Assembly (NCBI GenBank): GCA_000720535.1 | Contig: JOAZ01000011.1 | Span: 62,001 to 126,000 of the forward strand | DNA from: Streptomyces halstedii | GTDB taxonomy: Bacteria; Actinomycetota; Actinomycetes; Streptomycetales; Streptomycetaceae | Direction: 5' to 3' | DNA length: 64,000 bases | In this document: piece by piece, positions 24,509 through 37,150 of the stretch | Numbering within the stretch: position 1 is the first letter of the stretch | Layout: the number at the start of each line of letters is the position of its first letter | Position numbers and translations under genes: made by a program | Notes under the pieces: generated by a model | Told to the model about the DNA's origin: nothing | The model's database searches: none | Seen by the model: only the letters and a program-made list of their open reading frames with translations

Positions 24509-26002
24509 TCAGATCTGGGCACCCCCCGCTTTTCTGAACACGCTCCGGGGCAGGGATCGTTCGATCTCCTCACGAAGGTCCTCGATCTTGCCGTATCCGG
24601 CGAACTGGCCGGTCAGGCGGTACATCTCACGAAGCCGGTCCCAGGTCCGGTGCGAGGAGGTCTCCCCCATCGACACCAGGGCGAGCCGCGCGTAGCGGTC
24701 GGCCTGTTCGGGGTCGTCGGCGATGAAGCAGGCCGAGGCGAGCGAGATGTAGTCGAAGATCTTGGACCGCTGGCGACCGTTCTTCCGCAGATCGAGCGCC
24801 TGCTTGGCGTGCCGCTGGGCGGTTCCGGCGGCGGCCGGGTCATGTTCGGCCAGGGTGCGGAAGGCGAGCGCCTGCATGCCGTGCATGTCCGCCTCGTCGA
24901 ACATCTGCATCCAGCTCGGCGGCGGCACGTCTCTCTTGTCGGAGACGAAGAGCTCCTCGGCCTCGCCGAGGGTGCGCCGCATGGCCTGCCCGCGCCCCAG
25001 CGAGGCCTGGGCCCATGCCTCGATGGTGTGCAGCATGGCCTGGGTGCGCGGCAGGGTCTCCTCCCCCGAACCGGACTTGGCCAGTTTCATGAGATCCAGT
25101 GCTTCGTCGGGGCGTCCCAGATGGACCATCTGACGGGCCGCCCGGGACAGCGCCTCACCGGCGCGCGGCCGGTCGCCGCCCTCGCGCGCCGCGTGGGCGG
25201 CGATGACGAAGTACTTCTGGGCGGTCGGTTCGAGGCCGACGTCGTGGGACATCCATCCCGCGAGTACGGCGAGGTTGGCGGCGACGCCCCACAGGCGGCG
25301 CTGGAGGTGTTCGGGGTGGCGGTAGGCGAGCATGCCGCCCACCTCGTTGAGCTGGCCCACAACTGCCTTGCGCTGGAGTCCGCCGCCGCGGGAGGCGTCC
25401 CAGGCCCGGAACACCTCCACGGAGCGCTCCAGGGCCTCGATCTCCTCGGACCCGACCGGTGCGGCCTCGTACCGGTCGAAGCCGGCGTTCTCCGCGTCGA
25501 AGGAGCCGTCGGGCCGGGGCGGCCGGGCGGCCGGGGCGGGATCGGAGTGCAGCCAGTCGTACATGGCGCCGGTGATGGCTGAGCCTGCGGTGAGCGCGGC
25601 GCCCGCGCCCACCAAGCCGCGTCGGTTGAGCATGAGGTCCATTCCCGTGACTTCGGTGAGGACCGCTGCCGTCCGTTCGGGCGCCCACGGCATTCCGTCG
25701 GGATGCTCCCGCGTCCCGGTGTCTCGCCGTTTCCCCACACGCCCGCGCCGGCCGAACCCGAGGTCCTCGATGGTCACGACACGGCCGAGCCGCTCGGTGA
25801 ACAGAGCTGCCAGCACCTCGGGCACGGGATCACGGGGGGACTCCCCCATGTCGATCCAGCGCCGCACCCGCGAGGTGTCGGTCGCCAGCTGGGGGTGGCC
25901 CATGGCCGCCGCCTGCCGGTTCACCATTCTCGCGAGCTCGCCCTTGGACCAGCCGGCCAGGCCGAACAGGTCGGAGAGGCGGGTGTTGGGTTCTCCGGTC
26001 AC
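24509..26002 (-). CDS. NsdA-like regulatory protein
   Basis: A 497-residue protein similar to NsdA, the negative regulator of sporulation and antibiotic production in Streptomyces. The N-terminal DNA-binding-type region shows WSKGELARMVNRQAAAMG, then TDTSRVRRWIDMGESPRDPVP. A conserved hydrophobic segment (MLNRRGLVGAGAALTAGSA) lies near residue 125, and a long helical TPR-like C-terminal part follows. GTG at 26000-26002 has GGGGG 6 nt upstream and gives the natural opening MTGEPNTRLSDLFGLAG. A GTG at 26033-26035 is the longer alternative. It is divergent from a phosphotransferase-fold gene, and a TGACAC-N7-GTGTCA repeat sits between. The assignment to NsdA itself rather than a paralogue is uncertain. 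Confidence 0.82.
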   Translation of the reverse strand: MTGEPNTRLSDLFGLAGWSKGELARMVNRQAAAMGHPQLATDTSRVRRWIDMGESPRDPVPEVLAALFTERLGRVVTIEDLGFGRRGRVGKRRDTGTREHPDGMPWAPERTAAVLTEVTGMDLMLNRRGLVGAGAALTAGSAITGAMYDWLHSDPAPAARPPRPDGSFDAENAGFDRYEAAPVGSEEIEALERSVEVFRAWDASRGGGLQRKAVVGQLNEVGGMLAYRHPEHLQRRLWGVAANLAVLAGWMSHDVGLEPTAQKYFVIAAHAAREGGDRPRAGEALSRAARQMVHLGRPDEALDLMKLAKSGSGEETLPRTQAMLHTIEAWAQASLGRGQAMRRTLGEAEELFVSDKRDVPPPSWMQMFDEADMHGMQALAFRTLAEHDPAAAGTAQRHAKQALDLRKNGRQRSKIFDYISLASACFIADDPEQADRYARLALVSMGETSSHRTWDRLREMYRLTGQFAGYGKIEDLREEIERSLPRSVFRKAGGAQI

Positions 26003-26029
26003 TTCAAGCCCCCAGGTTCTCGGCTGACT

Positions 26030-26048
26030 TGACACTAACCCCGTGTCA
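26030..26048. promoter_or_regulatory. inverted repeat TGACAC-N7-GTGTCA
   Basis: Perfect 6-bp arms in the gap between the NsdA-like gene and the divergent phosphotransferase gene, close to the former's start. It is a candidate autoregulatory site or part of a promoter. Confidence 0.4.
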
Positions 26049-26233
26049 GATGCTGAAGGACTATTCGCCAGGGTTCGCCAGGGTCCGCCAGATGGTCTGC
26101 CACCGGTGATCCGGTGTCAGGTAGGAAAGCGCCACCCCGCCCGGCAGCCCTCGGTACTCCCCAGGGTGCCGAACGGCCGCCGGCCGGGGCGGCGTACGCA
26201 ACTTGTCGGCGCACGAAGGGATCTGTCTCGCCC

Positions 26234-27364
26234 ATGTACACAGCATCGTCCTCCGTGTCCGCCCCGCCCCGGCCGCTTCGTCCCATCGGGGCGGGGGGCG
26301 GGCCGTATCTCGACCCCCGCGTCGCCTCACCGGCGTCCGGCACGGGTCGGACCCGGCGGGCGGCGGGGCCGGGCACCCAGCCGCTCAGCGGACGGCTCGA
26401 CCTGTCGGGGCCCCAGGGTGCGCAGCTGAGGATGGCGATCGCCTCGGTGCACCGCATCTGTCCCGAGTTCAACCCGGTCCAGGTACTGCGGCGCAGCGGC
26501 CGCTCGGTGCTCGTCGTCGGCACCACCGGTCGTACGACCGCCGTGGCCAAGTGCTTACTGGACCACTCCCCCGCCTGGACCGAACGGTTCCGGCACGAAA
26601 TAGCTGCCTACCGCGCCTTCGTCAGGCACCGTCCGCCGGTGCGGGTCCCGCGGCTCATCGCCGCGGATCCGGAGAACTGCACGCTGGTGATCGAGCGGAT
26701 GCCCGGCCGGGTCGCGGCGCTGACCCGGCATCCCTCGGAGGTGCCACCGCGAGCGGACATCCGCGCGGCCCTCGGCGCGATCAGCCGGGTCAACGCCTGG
26801 CGGCCGCCCCCCGGCCTGTTCGGCGCGCCGCTGGACTACGCCTCGCGTATCTCCCGGTATCACGAGCTGGGCCTCTTCACCGACCGGGACCTGGGCGACC
26901 TGCAGAAGCTGCTGCACGGCCTGGCCCACGCGAGCGGCAGGCAGGGTATGGGCCAGTTCTGCCACGGTGACGCGCTGCTCTCCAACATCCTGGTCCCGCC
27001 GACCGGCCCGGTACTGGTCGACTGGGAGCACGCCGGCTGGTATCTGCCGGGGTACGACCTGGCGACGTTGTGGACGGTGCTCGGTGACGCGCCGTCCACG
27101 CGGCGGCAGATCAGCCAGCTCGCCCAGGCCCAGGGTGCGGCGGCTCGCGACGCGTTCCTGATCAACCTGATGCTCGTGCTGACCCGCGAGATCCGTACGT
27201 ACGAGACGGCGGTCCAGCGGGCCGTGCGGGACGGGGCGGCGGCGGCCCCGGTCCGTCCGGGCGCGCTCTCCTCGAACGAGGAGCAACGGCTGCTGCTGCG
27301 CAGGCTGCACGACGACTGCGCCATGGCGCGCCGGGCCGTACGCGCCGCGGTGGGGACCCGCTGA
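26234..27364 (+). CDS. aminoglycoside-phosphotransferase-fold protein
   Basis: A 376-residue kinase-like protein of the APH/ChoK superfamily. After a Pro/Gly-rich N-terminal 60 residues come a nucleotide-lobe strand ([18 protein letters not shown]), the Brenner motif [13 protein letters not shown] near 248 with catalytic Asp and Asn, and the metal site [18 protein letters not shown]. Real resistance enzymes keep these residues, but most chromosomal Streptomyces homologues phosphorylate unknown small molecules. It is divergent from the NsdA-like regulator. The start ATG at 26234 is preceded by AAGGGATC at slightly long spacing. Confidence 0.85.
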   Translation: MYTASSSVSAPPRPLRPIGAGGGPYLDPRVASPASGTGRTRRAAGPGTQPLSGRLDLSGPQGAQLRMAIASVHRICPEFNPVQVLRRSGRSVLVVGTTGRTTAVAKCLLDHSPAWTERFRHEIAAYRAFVRHRPPVRVPRLIAADPENCTLVIERMPGRVAALTRHPSEVPPRADIRAALGAISRVNAWRPPPGLFGAPLDYASRISRYHELGLFTDRDLGDLQKLLHGLAHASGRQGMGQFCHGDALLSNILVPPTGPVLVDWEHAGWYLPGYDLATLWTVLGDAPSTRRQISQLAQAQGAAARDAFLINLMLVLTREIRTYETAVQRAVRDGAAAAPVRPGALSSNEEQRLLLRRLHDDCAMARRAVRAAVGTR

Positions 27365-27397
27365 ACGGCTGCGGGGACCCGCCGGCCGTCGGGGGAC

Positions 27398-27441
27398 GCG
27401 GGCTGCGGGGCCGGTGCCGACACACGGGCCCCGCAGCCCGC
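27398..27441. terminator. bidirectional terminator hairpin
   Basis: Perfect 15-bp stem GCGGGCTGCGGGGCC / GGCCCCGCAGCCCGC with a 14-nt loop, between the converging phosphotransferase and amidase genes. Confidence 0.75.
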
Positions 27442-27477
27442 CGCGCGGCCGACGACGACCGTCCCCACGGGCCGCAC

Positions 27478-28851
27478 TCATGAGCGGGTCCGTACGACGT
27501 CCACGTCGGAAGCTCTGACGAAGCCGACCCGGTGCCCGATCTGCACGGTCACATAGGTCTCCGTGCCCGTGAAGTAGGTGTGGTCGTAGGGCTTGGAGGA
27601 GTCGATCGTCGGCGCGTAGAAGTATCCGGTGGGTGCCGCACCACCACCGGGGTAGGACTGCCCCTCCTTGATCGTGTAGACGAGAGGGGTCCCCGCGGTC
27701 GGCCTGGTGAAGTCCCCGGGGTACTCCTCCTTCTCCGGGTAGGCCACTCCGTACACCGGCACCGCGCCCCTGCCCGCCTTGGGACGGACCAGCTGACCCG
27801 CCGTCGGCGTGGTGACGCGGGAGTGGGTGGGCGTACGCATCCACGCCTTCTGCCCGTACCACCAGATCGCCGTCCAGCCGGGTGCCCGGTCCGCGACGAC
27901 GGCCTGCTGGGTGGCGCTGATCTTGCTGCCCCAGTCGGCGGCGCAGTCGGTGCCGGGGGCGCCGTCCGGATGGAGACCGGGATCGGAGAAGAGCGGGGCG
28001 TCGGTGGAGGGCGCGGTGCGCAGGGGGACGGCGCTGCTTGCCTGCACCGGGAGGTCGACGCCCTTCTCGCAGTCGCGGAAGGACTGCCGGTTCTCGGCGA
28101 AGCCGGCGCTGACGGTGACGAGTTCGCCTCTCCGGGGCGCGCTCGGCGCGGACCGGGGCGGGCTCGGCCGGGCGGGCCGCCCCAAGAGGGCCATGAAGCG
28201 GTTCCAGTCCCAGTAGGGGCCCGGGTCCCAGTGCATGTTCGGCGTACCGGCGGCGCTGGTGGGAGGCACTCCGTCATGGCCGAGGATGTGCTGCCGGTCG
28301 AGCGGGATGTCGTACCTCGCCGCCAGGTGGCGTACGAGCCGTGCTGTGGACCGGTACATCGCGTCGGTGTACCACTTCGCTCCCTCGGCCGCCACACCCT
28401 CCTGTTCGATACCGATGGAGTGGGTGTTCAGATACCAGTTGCCGGCCTGCCAGGCGATGTCCTTGTTCTTCACCATCTGGGTGACGTGGCCGTCGGAGGA
28501 GCGCACCACGTAGTGCGCGGAGGTCTGGTTGGCCGGATCCTGGAAGATTTTCAGGGTCGTGTCGTAGTCGACCTCGGTGTCGTGCAGCACGATGAATCTC
28601 ACCGTGTTGCCGCGCGGACGGTCGGCCGTGTCGTAGTTGCCGTACGTCTCCTTGTCCGCGGGATCGCCCGTCTGCCGGTAGGCGGCCGGCACCCAGTCGC
28701 AGGAGAGCCCGCGTGGGCACTCCGGCCGTACGGAGCCGGTGCCGGCCTGGGCGGAGGGGGTGGGCAGCGCCAGGGCGAGCGCTCCCGCGGTGAGCAGTGC
28801 GAGGGCGATCCTTGTCCTTGTCCTTGTCCTGGTCCTCGGGTCGGGCTTCAT
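27478..28851 (-). CDS. secreted N-acetylmuramoyl-L-alanine amidase (amidase_2)
   Basis: A 457-residue peptidoglycan amidase. The signal peptide covers about 1-36, with an n-region of Arg-Thr repeats encoded by a hexamer-like repeat (AAGGAC on the minus strand). The amidase_2 domain is at about 80-225: RFIVLHDTEVDY gives the first zinc His, SAHYVV and HSIGIEQEG follow, and HILGHDGVPP with MHWDPGPYWDW carries the remaining ligands. The C-terminal 220 residues form beta-rich repeats (AVPLRTAPSTDAP, TYVTVQIGHRVGFVRASDV) resembling SH3-like wall-binding modules. It would act outside the cell on the stem peptide bond. It is divergent from the geosmin synthase gene. Confidence 0.9.
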   Translation of the reverse strand: MKPDPRTRTRTRTRIALALLTAGALALALPTPSAQAGTGSVRPECPRGLSCDWVPAAYRQTGDPADKETYGNYDTADRPRGNTVRFIVLHDTEVDYDTTLKIFQDPANQTSAHYVVRSSDGHVTQMVKNKDIAWQAGNWYLNTHSIGIEQEGVAAEGAKWYTDAMYRSTARLVRHLAARYDIPLDRQHILGHDGVPPTSAAGTPNMHWDPGPYWDWNRFMALLGRPARPSPPRSAPSAPRRGELVTVSAGFAENRQSFRDCEKGVDLPVQASSAVPLRTAPSTDAPLFSDPGLHPDGAPGTDCAADWGSKISATQQAVVADRAPGWTAIWWYGQKAWMRTPTHSRVTTPTAGQLVRPKAGRGAVPVYGVAYPEKEEYPGDFTRPTAGTPLVYTIKEGQSYPGGGAAPTGYFYAPTIDSSKPYDHTYFTGTETYVTVQIGHRVGFVRASDVDVVRTRS

Positions 28852-29032
28852 GACAACCCTTCTTGGGCCGGTGGCACCGGGCCCGTTCCTTGGATTCTCG
28901 GCGTTTTCTCTGTCCGCTCACACTCTGTGACCGGCAGTGATGGCGCGTCAAGAAGCTTGTCCACAGGCACCTTAGCTTGTGGGCTTGTGTGACTATTTCG
29001 CGCGATGCGTACCCCGAATGGCGGAGGGGTAG

Positions 29033-31796
<2,764 letters not shown>

Positions 31797-31901
31797 GAGG
31801 CCATATTACGTGGCCCGGCTCACGTTGCGGAGCCGGGCGGGCCCGACGGCTCGGGGCCCGCCGGGCCCGGAGGCGACGGGCTGTCCGCCCAGGGCGCGGT
31901 C

Positions 31902-32300
31902 TCAGGACTCCCGGGCGAGCGCCTCCAGCACTCCGACGGCCTCGCCCGCCCGCTCGTAGGGGACGAACAGGTGGTCGTGGTGGTGTCCCGCGACCACGTT
32001 GCAGCTCACCCCGGCGTCGGTGAGGGCGAGGGAGACCGCCGCGGTCAGACCCACGGCGTCCAGGGCGGAGTGGACGCGGAGCGTGATCCACCCGGCCACG
32101 AAGTCGTACGGCAGCCGCGACGCGACCGCCTGGTGCTCGGGGAGGACGAGCGTCAGCCCTTCGGGTTCGGAGACGGTCACCACGGGGGTGACGCCGGACG
32201 GCACCTGGCCGCTCTCCCGGGTGGTGAAGACGTAGCGGCCGGGGTTCAGCTCCGGTCGCATGCCGCGCAGAAGTGTTCGAAGATCGCGTTCGCCCGTCAT
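31902..32300 (-). CDS. ACT-domain protein
   Basis: A 132-residue protein with two short ACT-like units. The first includes GRYVFTTRESGQV and TLVLPEHQAVASR. The second has WITLRVHSALDAVGLTAAVSLALTDAGVSCNVVAG and the HHHDHLFVPYERAGEAVGVLEAL end. The pattern fits the small ACT proteins (DUF2241 type) that bind amino acids. Start ATG at 32298-32300 is favoured because upstream residues are Pro/Arg-rich. A ligand cannot be assigned. It stands between the hypothetical gene and the divergent beta-helix gene. Confidence 0.78.
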   Translation of the reverse strand: MTGERDLRTLLRGMRPELNPGRYVFTTRESGQVPSGVTPVVTVSEPEGLTLVLPEHQAVASRLPYDFVAGWITLRVHSALDAVGLTAAVSLALTDAGVSCNVVAGHHHDHLFVPYERAGEAVGVLEALARES

Positions 32301-32505
32301 GGGGGCCACGTTACGGCTCACCCCGGACCTCCCCGGGCGTGTGGGCGGCCGCGTCGGCGGAGGCCGCCCACGCGGTCCCGCTCGGCAGGCGCGGACGCGG
32401 CCGGCCGGCGGGGGCCACGCGTCCACGTAAGCCATTCGGGCACGCCATGTGGTCATATGCTCACCAAGCGTGGCAGGGGCCCATGATCGCCCCTAGCTTC
32501 GGCTC

Positions 32506-33579
32506 ATGAGGAAAAGACACATCACCTGTCTGGCGGGGGCCACGATCGCCACGGCCCTGGGTCTCGCGGCCGTCCCCTCCGCCGCGTCCGTACCGGGGCA
32601 CCACGTGGTGCGACCGGGCGATTCGATCCAGCGCGCGGTGGACGCCGCGAATGCCGGGGACACCGTCTTCGTCATGCCCGGCGTCTACCGCGAGAGTGTC
32701 CTGATCACGAAGCCCGGTCTGACGCTGCGCGGCACCGGCGGCCAGACCGTGATCATGCCACCGGCCACCCAGGCGAAGGCCGGTTCCTGCGCGGCGGACG
32801 GCAACGGCATCTGTGCGGTCGGCACAGAGGGCCGGACCGTCGACGATGTGACCATCCGGTCGTTGACGGTGTCCGGCTTCACCGGGAACGGGGTCTGGGC
32901 GTCCTGGACGGACGGGCTCACCGTCACCGGTGTGACGGCGAGCGGCAACGGTACCTGGGGCATCGCGCAGGAGCGCTCCACCCGCGGTGACTTCCGGGGC
33001 AACACCGCCACCGGCAACGGCGACGCCGGGATCTTCGTCGCGAACTCGGTCACCGAGGAGGGCGGGGCGACCGACACCCGGGGCACCCGGATCGGGCAGA
33101 ACGTGCTGGACGGCAACCGCATCGGGGTCACCGCCCGGCGCGTCCGGAACCTGGTGATCGACGACAACGACATCACCGGGAACTGCAGCGGCGTCTTCGT
33201 CGTCGGCGACGAGTCCAAGCCGGCGGCGGGGGCGATGACGGTCAGCGGCAACCGGATCCTGAAGAACAACAAGTTCTGCCCGGCGACCCCCCGGCTCACG
33301 GCCATCCAGGGATCCGGCATCGTGCTCACGGGCAGTGAGAAGACGGTCGTCCGGTCCAACGTCGTGCGCGGCAACGTGGGCACCACCCCGCTCTCCGGCG
33401 GGATCCTGCTGTTCAAGAGCTTCGTGGGCGCGCTGAACAGTGACAACACCATCAGCGGCAACCTCGTGCGGGACAACCAGCCGGCCGACCTGGCCGACCG
33501 GGACGACTCCGGTACGGGTAACACCTTCGTCAGCAACGAGTGCGGGACGTCCGTACCGGCCGGGATGTGTGCCGGCTAA
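32506..33579 (+). CDS. secreted right-handed beta-helix protein
   Basis: A 357-residue exported protein. A signal peptide covers about 1-28 (CLAGATIATALGLAAVPSAASV). The mature part begins with GDSIQRAVDAANAGDTVFVMPGVYRES, the start of pectate-lyase/NosD-type parallel beta-helices. Many coils follow in the pattern ISGN/VSGN, for example VSGFTGNGVWAS, NTATGNGDAGIFVAN, DNDITGNCSGVFV and NTISGNLVRDNQ. Such folds bind or cleave acidic polysaccharides; no catalytic triad can be identified. It lies 34 bp upstream of an O-methyltransferase gene on the same strand and is likely co-transcribed, next to the whiE cluster. Confidence 0.85.
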   Translation: MRKRHITCLAGATIATALGLAAVPSAASVPGHHVVRPGDSIQRAVDAANAGDTVFVMPGVYRESVLITKPGLTLRGTGGQTVIMPPATQAKAGSCAADGNGICAVGTEGRTVDDVTIRSLTVSGFTGNGVWASWTDGLTVTGVTASGNGTWGIAQERSTRGDFRGNTATGNGDAGIFVANSVTEEGGATDTRGTRIGQNVLDGNRIGVTARRVRNLVIDDNDITGNCSGVFVVGDESKPAAGAMTVSGNRILKNNKFCPATPRLTAIQGSGIVLTGSEKTVVRSNVVRGNVGTTPLSGGILLFKSFVGALNSDNTISGNLVRDNQPADLADRDDSGTGNTFVSNECGTSVPAGMCAG

Positions 33580-33613
33580 CGGCCCGCCACCGCACCAGGA
33601 GAATCGAGACGGT

Positions 33614-34708
33614 ATGACCACCGTGAGTCCCACCCCCGAGACCACCCCCCTGACCTCCCCCGTCACCACACCCACGGCTCCCCCCGCCGCGGCGCAGGCT
33701 CCGCCGCCGGCCATGCGGTTGAGGGAGCTCGCGTTCGGAGCCGCGTGTGCCGCGGCCGTGCGCGCGGCCGCCCGGCTGGGTGTCGCCGACGCCCTCGGCG
33801 AGGCGCCCGCCTCGGCCGAGGATCTCGCCCGGTCCGTGAACACCGAGCCGGTCCCCCTGCGGCGGCTGCTGCGCGCGCTGTGCTGCTACGGCATTTTCAG
33901 CGAGACGGAGGACGGGACGTTCGCCCACACCGAGATGTCCCGCCTGCTGCGCGAGGACGACCCCAACAGTCTGCGGTACATCTCCCTGTGGTGTACGGAG
34001 CCCTGGACCTGGGAGGTCTGGCCGCGGCTCGACGACGCGGTGCGCTCCGGTTCGAGCGTCTTCCCGGAGGCGTTCGGCAAGGGGTTCTTCGACTACCTCC
34101 ACCAGGACGCGGGCGAGTCCGCCCAGGTGTTCAACCGGGCCATGACCACGTCCAGCGTGCAGTCGGCGCGGGACGTCGCCGAACTGCTCGACCTCACCGG
34201 AGTGTCCTCGGTGGCCGACATCGGCGGGGGCCAGGGGCACGTCCTGGCGAGCCTGCTGGAGAAGCACCCCTCGGTCCGCGGCACCCTTCTCGACCTGCCC
34301 GGTGTGGTGGCGCGGGCGGACGAACGGCTGCGGGAGGGCGGCGCGCTCGCCGACCGGGTGCGGATCGTGCCCGGTGACTGCCGTGAGGGCATCCCGTTCG
34401 AGGTGGACCTCTACATCATCAAGAACATCCTGGAGTGGGACGACGAGAGCACCCGCCGGACGCTGGCGAACGTGGTCGCGGCGGCCCGTCCGGGCGCCAG
34501 GGTGGTGGTCATCGAGAACCTCGTCGACGACACCCCCTCGATGCGGTTCACCACCGCCATGGACCTTCTGCTGCTCCTCAACGTGGGCGGTGCGAAGCAC
34601 ACCAGGGAGAGCCTGGTGACCCGGATCGGCGACGCCGGTCTGGAGATCGGCGAGGTCCGGCCGGTCAACGCGTATCTGCACGCCTTCGAGTGCGTCGTAC
34701 CGGACTGA
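33614..34708 (+). CDS. SAM-dependent O-methyltransferase (polyketide/hydroxyindole type)
   Basis: A 364-residue methyltransferase of the plant-type O-methyltransferase group. A Thr/Pro-rich leader (1-35) precedes a dimerisation winged helix (about 36-110: MRLRELAFGAACAAAVRAAA and RRLLRALCCYGIFSE). The SAM site is VADIGGGQGHVLASLL near 199, followed by GTLLDLPGVV and VPGDCREGIPFEVDLYIIKNILEWDD. Relatives methylate aromatic polyketides. AGGAGAA precedes the ATG at 33614. It converges with the end of the whiE operon across a strong hairpin and may decorate the spore pigment; this is inferred from position. Confidence 0.85.
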   Translation: MTTVSPTPETTPLTSPVTTPTAPPAAAQAPPPAMRLRELAFGAACAAAVRAAARLGVADALGEAPASAEDLARSVNTEPVPLRRLLRALCCYGIFSETEDGTFAHTEMSRLLREDDPNSLRYISLWCTEPWTWEVWPRLDDAVRSGSSVFPEAFGKGFFDYLHQDAGESAQVFNRAMTTSSVQSARDVAELLDLTGVSSVADIGGGQGHVLASLLEKHPSVRGTLLDLPGVVARADERLREGGALADRVRIVPGDCREGIPFEVDLYIIKNILEWDDESTRRTLANVVAAARPGARVVVIENLVDDTPSMRFTTAMDLLLLLNVGGAKHTRESLVTRIGDAGLEIGEVRPVNAYLHAFECVVPD

Positions 34709-34742
34709 CCCACTCCGGTACACGGACCCGCCCCGGTACACG

Positions 34743-34788
34743 GACCCGCCCCGGGCCCGGCACTCAGGTGCCGGGCCCGGGGCGGGTC
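34743..34788. terminator. bidirectional terminator hairpin, end of whiE operon
   Basis: Perfect 21-bp inverse arms (34743-34763 and 34768-34788) with a TCAG loop between the O-methyltransferase and the last whiE gene. A 19-bp direct repeat starting CCGGTACACGGACC precedes and enters its left arm. Confidence 0.8.
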
Positions 34789-34797
34789 TCCGGTGCG

Positions 34798-35130
34798 TCA
34801 GCCGGAGCCGTCCCGCTGCCACCGGTAGAACTGCCGCGCCATGGCGTCCTTGGGGCCGCGCCAGGTCTGCGGGTCGTAGGGGCTCACATAGGCGGTCAGC
34901 CGGTCGCTGACGGCCTTGAACTCCGGGTGCTCGGTCACCTTGGCGATCTCCGGGCCCGGCGGCCGCTCGGACTCGATCAGGTGCAGGTACACGTCCCCGA
35001 ACTGGAACAAGGTGCGCCGGTTGACCCCCACGAGGTGGGGCAGCTCGGTGTTGTCCGAGGCGGCGAACAGCTCGGCGATGTCCGGGGCGGAGTCGGGGGC
35101 CATCCGGGCGACGATCAGTGCGTGGTGCAT
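34798..35130 (-). CDS. whiE-ORFVII: TcmI-type polyketide cyclase (whiE ORFVII type)
   Basis: A 110-residue ferredoxin-like cyclase of the TcmI family (MHHALIVARMAPDSAPDIAELF, HLVGVNRRTLFQFGDVYLHL, EFKAVSDRLTAYVSPYDP). It would close the later ring of the spore-pigment polyketide after the aromatase acts. It is the last gene of the minus-strand whiE set, starting 19 bp after the aromatase stop. The neighbourhood identifies it firmly. Confidence 0.92.
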   Translation of the reverse strand: MHHALIVARMAPDSAPDIAELFAASDNTELPHLVGVNRRTLFQFGDVYLHLIESERPPGPEIAKVTEHPEFKAVSDRLTAYVSPYDPQTWRGPKDAMARQFYRWQRDGSG

Positions 35131-35149
35131 CTGGCTGCCTTTCGGGGCA

Positions 35150-35885
<736 letters not shown>

Positions 35886-35899
35886 CGGGTGGCTCCTTG

Positions 35900-37150
35900 T
35901 CAGTCGGGGGTGTCGGTGGGGCGCCGCAGCACCAGGGCCGAGTTCGAGCCCATGAGGCCCCGGCTCAGCACCAGCGCCGTCCGCAGCTGTGCGGGGCGCG
36001 CGCGGACGGTGACCAGGTCGAGGTCGTGGCACACCTCGAAGACGTTGGGCGTCGGCGGGATGAGACCGTGCTCCATGGCGAGCACCGCCGCGGAGACGTC
36101 CAGTACGGGCGCTCCGCAGTAGGCGCGGCCGATGCCGGTCTTGGGCGCCGTCACGGGGACGCGGCGTCCGTGCGCACCGAGTGCGTCGGCGAGTGCCCCC
36201 GCCTCGGCCCGGTCGGCGGCGGGGACGCCGAGGGCGTCGGCGAAGACGACGTCGATCTCCTCGGGAGCGCAGCCGGCTTCGCGCAGGGCGCCTTCGACGG
36301 CTCGGGCCAGCCCTTGGCGGGACTGCTCCCAGCGGCCCGCGCCGGTGAAGGTCGCGCAGTGGCCGGCGATCTCGGCGCGGACCCGGGCGCCCCGGCCGCG
36401 GGCCGCCGTCTCCTCCTCGACCACCAGCATGGCGCCGCCCTCGGCCGGCACGAAGCCGCAGGCGTCGGCGGTGAAGGGCCGGTAGGCGCGGGTCGGTTCG
36501 TCGCAGGCGCTGAGGTCCTCGTAGCCGAGCTGGCAGACGACCGAGTACGGGGCGAGCGGTGCCTCGGCGGCTCCGACGACGAGGGCGTCCGTGCCGCCCC
36601 GCACGGAGCGTGCGGCGTGCATGAGCGCGTCGAGGCCGCCGGCCTCGTCGCTCGCCACGACGGCGCAGGGGCCCTTGAAGCCGCCTCGGATGGAGATCTG
36701 GCCGGTGCTGGCGGCGTAGAACCAGGCGATGGACTGGTACGGGCCGACGAAGCGGGGGCCCTGACCCCACAGGCGTTCGAGTTCGCGCTGGCCGAACTCA
36801 CCGCCGCCGGATCCGGCGGCGGTCACCACGCCCACCTTGAACGGCGTGTCCTCGTAGTCCGCGCGGCCGAGGCGCGCGTCGTCCAGGGCGAGGTCGGCGG
36901 CGGCCATCGCGTAGTGCGTGAACCGGTCGGTCTGGACGAGGTAGCGCTCCTCGACGGAGGCGACCGGGTCGAAGTCCCTGACCTCGCCGGCCACCCGCAG
37001 CGGAAGGTTCTCACAGCCCTCGCGGGTGACCCGGTCGAGGACGCTGACGCCTTCCTGGGTCTGCTTCCAGAAGGCGCCGGTGCCGGTCCCGTTGGGGGCG
37101 ACGACACCGATCCCCGTGATGACGGACCGCCGGTGTGCGGGGTTGCTCAT
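35900..37150 (-). CDS. whiE-ORFIV: ketosynthase chain-length factor, KS-beta (whiE ORFIV type)
   Basis: A 416-residue chain-length factor. It aligns with the KS-alpha throughout ([34 protein letters not shown]). The catalytic cysteine is absent: the equivalent position is Glu169 in [15 protein letters not shown], where most KS-beta proteins have Gln. With KS-alpha it forms the heterodimer that sets the length of the poly-ketone. Its ATG overlaps the KS-alpha stop codon (ATGA), the usual translational coupling that keeps both subunits at equal amounts. Length is normal. Confidence 0.95.
   Translation of the reverse strand: MSNPAHRRSVITGIGVVAPNGTGTGAFWKQTQEGVSVLDRVTREGCENLPLRVAGEVRDFDPVASVEERYLVQTDRFTHYAMAAADLALDDARLGRADYEDTPFKVGVVTAAGSGGGEFGQRELERLWGQGPRFVGPYQSIAWFYAASTGQISIRGGFKGPCAVVASDEAGGLDALMHAARSVRGGTDALVVGAAEAPLAPYSVVCQLGYEDLSACDEPTRAYRPFTADACGFVPAEGGAMLVVEEETAARGRGARVRAEIAGHCATFTGAGRWEQSRQGLARAVEGALREAGCAPEEIDVVFADALGVPAADRAEAGALADALGAHGRRVPVTAPKTGIGRAYCGAPVLDVSAAVLAMEHGLIPPTPNVFEVCHDLDLVTVRARPAQLRTALVLSRGLMGSNSALVLRRPTDTPD

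Noticed and set aside
26234-27364. Aminoglycoside resistance gene
   Set aside because: Only the general kinase-fold motifs are present; most chromosomal homologues in Streptomyces have no resistance role.
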